Shown here: positions 63,248 through 64,000 of the stretch, piece by piece
How the letters are laid out: the number at the start of each line of letters is the position of its first letter
Position numbering within the stretch: the first letter of the stretch is position 1
DNA from: Pseudoscleropodium purum
Lineage: Eukaryota; Streptophyta; Bryopsida; Hypnales; Brachytheciaceae
DNA length: 64,000 nt
Reading direction: 5' to 3'
Assembly: GCA_963969395.1 (NCBI GenBank)
Contig: OZ017797.1
Coordinates: forward strand, 21,576,001 to 21,640,000
Notes under the pieces: generated by a model
Seen by the model: the letters and a program-made list of their open reading frames with translations, nothing else
The model's database searches: none
Told to the model about the DNA's origin: nothing
Position numbers and translations under genes: made by a program

Positions 63248-63514
63248 TAAAATGTTTTAAATTTGAAACCCACAACGTGACAATGTATACAATATCAATG
63301 AAATTAGTCACACAAAGCTTTGAAAATCAAAGCCCCCTCGTCCACCGAACTATGCATTACCAAGCAAGAGACTCAATAAATTGAAGCTCATAGCCCTTGG
63401 GAATCTTAGCATTCGGTTTTTCGAGAGTGAATACCAAAGCTTCTCTTCTAACATTTATAGTCCCTTCCAGAAAATTAAAGGTTCATTTTTAGGGTTTCCG
63501 CTCAAAAACAAGCA

Positions 63515-63780
63515 ATGGTCCGGACGGGGCTGAAGCGAACGGGCGAACAGGGCGGACGAGGGCGGGCGGACGGGGCAGGCGGGCGGATGGATGGACCGGT
63601 CAGACGGGTCAGACGGGGCGGTCGGGTGGACAGGCCAGACGAGGCGGACGGACGGGTCGGACGAGGCGGACGGGGCGGTCGGACGGGACTGTCCGCATTG
63701 TCCGCCTTTCGACGTCGTCCGCGCTTTGGACACGCCAACCGCCCCACTTAAACACTGACCGCCGACGGTGTCCGCCCAGC
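63515..63780. repeat. GC-rich GGCGGAC array, subterminal region of the hAT element
   Basis: Dense direct and slightly varied copies of GGCGGAC, GGGCGGAC and GACGGG on the plus strand, turning into GTCCGC-orientation copies at about 63690-63775. The reading frames here (Pro/Arg-rich) are by-products of the repeat. Similar arrays occur at 59380-59505 and inside the MITE at 43842-44079. Confidence 0.85.
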
Positions 63781-63912
63781 TGTCCATTGGAGCATCCTAT
63801 GAGGCCGATATTACTCAAAAAGAGCGGTAACATTTCAAAAATAAAACAACCTAATAATCACTGCTAAATGAGGAGCAATGTAATTCATTTATCATTTTAA
63901 AAAAAAAAATGT

Positions 63913-63947
63913 AAACCCTAAACCCTATACCCTAATTACCCTAAACC
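63913..63947. repeat. Telomere-like CCCTAAA motif cluster
   Basis: AAACCCTAAACCCTATACCC followed by TAATTACCCTAAACC: four degenerate copies of the plant telomere repeat CCCTAAA in 35 bp. It could be a short interstitial telomeric sequence or telo-box elements in the promoter of a gene beyond the window end. Confidence 0.6.
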
Positions 63948-64000
63948 TTTTCTTTTCTCCCCTAAATTGTTTTACGAATGAGGGGAATGTGGTTAAGTTG

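Larger units (their letters stand above)
59333..63800 (-). mobile_element. Large hAT transposon, near-complete but broken
   Basis: The left end at 59333 begins CAGGGTTGACGAAT and shares about 45 bp with the MITE at 43842. A transposase gene on the minus strand fills 63247-59848. GC-rich arrays of GGCGGAC/GTCCGC flank the coding region on both sides (59380-59505 and 63515-63780), the expected place for transposase-binding subterminal repeats. The right terminus is not clear: no CAACCCTG is found, and the sequence near 63795 (TTGGAGCATCCTA) does not match the left end. The 8 bp before the left end (ATACTAAG) do not recur on the right within the window. The right end may be mutated, replaced or beyond the window. 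Confidence 0.85.

Noticed and set aside
63455..63833. Overlapping Pro/Arg/Ser-rich open frames on both strands
   Set aside because: They are by-products of the GGCGGAC subterminal array of the hAT element; no conserved domain.
1..64000. CRISPR arrays, bacterial operons, prophage or organellar DNA
   Set aside because: Spliced plant nuclear genes and plant transposons explain the window. No regularly spaced repeat arrays, ribosomal RNA genes or organellar genes were seen.

Overview
The window is nuclear DNA of a land plant. It has spliced genes with GT-AG introns, plant-type proteins (PHT1 phosphate transporter, L-galactose dehydrogenase, SKP1-like protein, RCI2/PMP3 hydrophobic peptide, a SAMTL-type EF-hand carrier) and long, very AT-rich spacers made of decayed retrotransposons and hAT elements. 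The lineage cannot be fixed from sequence alone. Short introns, strong contrast between gene and spacer base composition, and heavily decayed elements would fit a non-seed plant, but this is a guess.

Layout. 1-6.3 kb: a decayed Ty1/copia element on the minus strand (gag, integrase, RT with a YIDD motif), interrupted by a foldback repeat. 7.3-7.5 kb: a TA/T microsatellite. 8.8-12.8 kb: a decayed Ty3/gypsy pol whose two parts lie on opposite strands and join at the same integrase codons, suggesting an internal inversion. 15.2-17.6 kb: a large inverted repeat, one arm split by an 814-bp insertion. 18.2-24.8 kb: a gene island with a two-exon PHT1 phosphate transporter (+) and a six-exon L-galactose dehydrogenase (-), convergent and about 450 bp apart. 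24.8-40.9 kb: AT-rich repeat DNA with a lone two-exon SKP1-like gene (+) and a tiny Stowaway-like MITE. 41.7-42.8 kb: a two-exon RCI2/PMP3 gene (-). 43.84-44.08 kb: a GC-rich hAT MITE with perfect 8-bp target duplications. 44.1-52.5 kb: more AT-rich repeats, partly collinear with those at 28-39 kb. 53.3-58.0 kb: a seven-exon SAMTL-type carrier gene (-) with an unusual N-terminal region of four Cys/Phe-rich repeats. 59.3-63.8 kb: a large, slightly broken hAT transposon (-), related by its terminus to the MITE.

No operon-like or pathway cluster is evident. The genes have independent housekeeping roles: phosphate uptake, ascorbate synthesis, SCF ubiquitin ligase, membrane stress peptide and organellar carrier. 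The most notable items are the repeat-bearing N-terminus of the SAMTL-like protein, the in-frame stop before a possible acidic tail in the RCI2 gene, the hAT/MITE pair with GC-rich subterminal arrays, and the SKP1-like gene embedded in a repeat that recurs, shorter, elsewhere in the window. I did not find a convincing wholly new biological system.
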